Part shown: one piece after another, positions 63,917 through 64,000 of the stretch
Layout: every line of letters begins with the position of its first letter
Numbering within the stretch: the stretch's first letter is position 1
Assembly (NCBI GenBank): GCA_964007475.1
Contig: CAXFZM010000254.1
Location: forward strand, 124,001 to 188,000
Reading direction: 5' to 3'
From: Hybos culiciformis
Taxonomy: Eukaryota; Arthropoda; Insecta; Diptera; Hybotidae
DNA: 64,000 bases
Position numbers and translations under genes: made by a program
The notes under the pieces: model-generated
Database searches by the model: none
What the model was told of the DNA's origin: nothing
The model's input: the letters and a program-made list of their open reading frames with translations, nothing else

Positions 63917-64000
63917 TTACTCGGGCTCCAGACCTCGGAGAACCTTCGTTTTTGGCTTAAATTAAAGGTCTAGAAATTACGCTTCTTTCTGTGCAATTTT
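63917..64000 (+). repeat. Partial monomer at the window edge (84 bp)
   Basis: Type B head (ctcgggctcc, ccttcg) running to gcaatttt at consensus position 84. It is cut by the end of the window rather than by a sequence boundary, so the array continues to the right. Confidence 0.95.

Larger units (their letters stand above)
1..64000 (+). repeat. 186-bp satellite DNA array (whole window)
   Basis: The entire window is one tandem array of a 186-bp monomer, always in the same orientation. Phasing each monomer at its ttact start gives 346 monomers over 1-63,916 and a partial one after that. Most monomers are exactly 186 bp; the listed deletions and 1-bp indels account for the full length with no remainder. 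Neighbouring monomers differ by only a few substitutions, mostly shared diagnostic ones rather than private changes. No unique sequence, mobile element or inversion interrupts it. Each of the six frames of the consensus contains at least one stop, so the array has no coding capacity beyond short chance frames. Large homogeneous arrays like this are typical of eukaryotic centromeres and heterochromatin; that role is inference here. I do not recognise the monomer as a named satellite family. Confidence 0.99.

Noticed and set aside
1..64000. Long open reading frames, since 186 is divisible by 3 and a frame could stay open across monomers
   Set aside because: All six frames of the consensus have stops in every monomer (for example tag at 55-57 in frame 1 and taa in frames 2 and 3; tga, tag/taa and taa on the minus strand). 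Remaining open stretches are about 50-60 codons and arise by chance.
1..64000. CRISPR array or other prokaryotic repeat system
   Set aside because: There are no unique spacers: the whole 186 bp is repeated, and no cas-like gene is present.
1..64000. Telomeric repeats, rRNA spacer repeats or tRNA-derived units
   Set aside because: No TTAGGG-like or TTAGG-like tandem runs, no rRNA sequence and no recognisable pol III A/B boxes occur in the monomer.
1..64000. Assembly collapse or artificial duplication as the sole cause of the HOR pattern
   Set aside because: Copies carry private substitutions and indels (for example 46,681, 48,023, 49,929, 32,216) in consistent nested order, which a simple assembly duplication would not create. 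It cannot be excluded for the most similar pairs without reads.

Overview
The whole 64 kb window is one uninterrupted satellite DNA array. A single 186-bp unit (about 39% G+C) repeats head to tail in one orientation: 346 monomers fill positions 1-63,916 and an 84-bp partial monomer runs off the right edge. The count was checked by bookkeeping: 346 x 186 bp minus every length change I found (ten large deletions totalling 424 bp, eighteen 1-bp losses, two 1-bp gains) gives exactly 63,916. I see no gene, RNA gene, transposon, CRISPR array or unique sequence, and no array edge. A homogeneous, higher-order satellite of this size points to a eukaryotic centromere, pericentromere or other heterochromatin block. 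The species cannot be named from the sequence. The lack of CpG depletion and a motif of the type seen in many arthropod repeats lean weakly towards an invertebrate.

The monomers are not randomly mixed. They fall into recognisable variants: A (ctccggctccag, cctcggagaacctccg), B (ctcgggctcc with ccttcg), C (cttcggcggacc, often with aaatcaaagg), D (ggctctagacc), E (aacttccg), plus internal markers such as tatgtaaatcgg, atgcaattttaatg, gtgaacaaac and ggagacataa. These occur in fixed orders that define nested higher-order repeats (HORs), whose unit changes along the window.

Layout by monomer start: 1-1,487, the last 8 monomers of a 13-mer; 1,488-4,090, a 10-mer HOR (1,859 bp); 4,091-8,926, two copies of a different 13-mer (2,418 bp); 8,369-11,222 and 12,152-15,191, two copies of a block carrying two rare deleted monomers; 15,192-17,586, mixed monomers; 17,587-24,240, two and three-quarter copies of the 13-mer (2,417 bp); 24,241-31,118, the 10-mer again, nearly four copies; 31,472-35,002, an 11-mer and its 8-mer derivative; 35,003-38,165, mixed; 38,166-64,000, a two-level structure of a 9-monomer cassette (alpha), a 14-monomer cassette (beta) and its shortened forms, and B/D dimers. 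In the last part a 30-monomer super-unit of about 5.53 kb (alpha + short beta + dimers) can be followed.

Nearly all segment junctions keep monomer register, rare deletions are shared between copies many kb apart, and one monomer looks locally converted. Together these read as a record of unequal exchange, segmental duplication and gene conversion. Each monomer also carries short dyad symmetries (paired TCTAGA arms and a CGGAG/CTCCG hairpin) that could matter for protein binding or DNA structure; no function is shown by the sequence itself.
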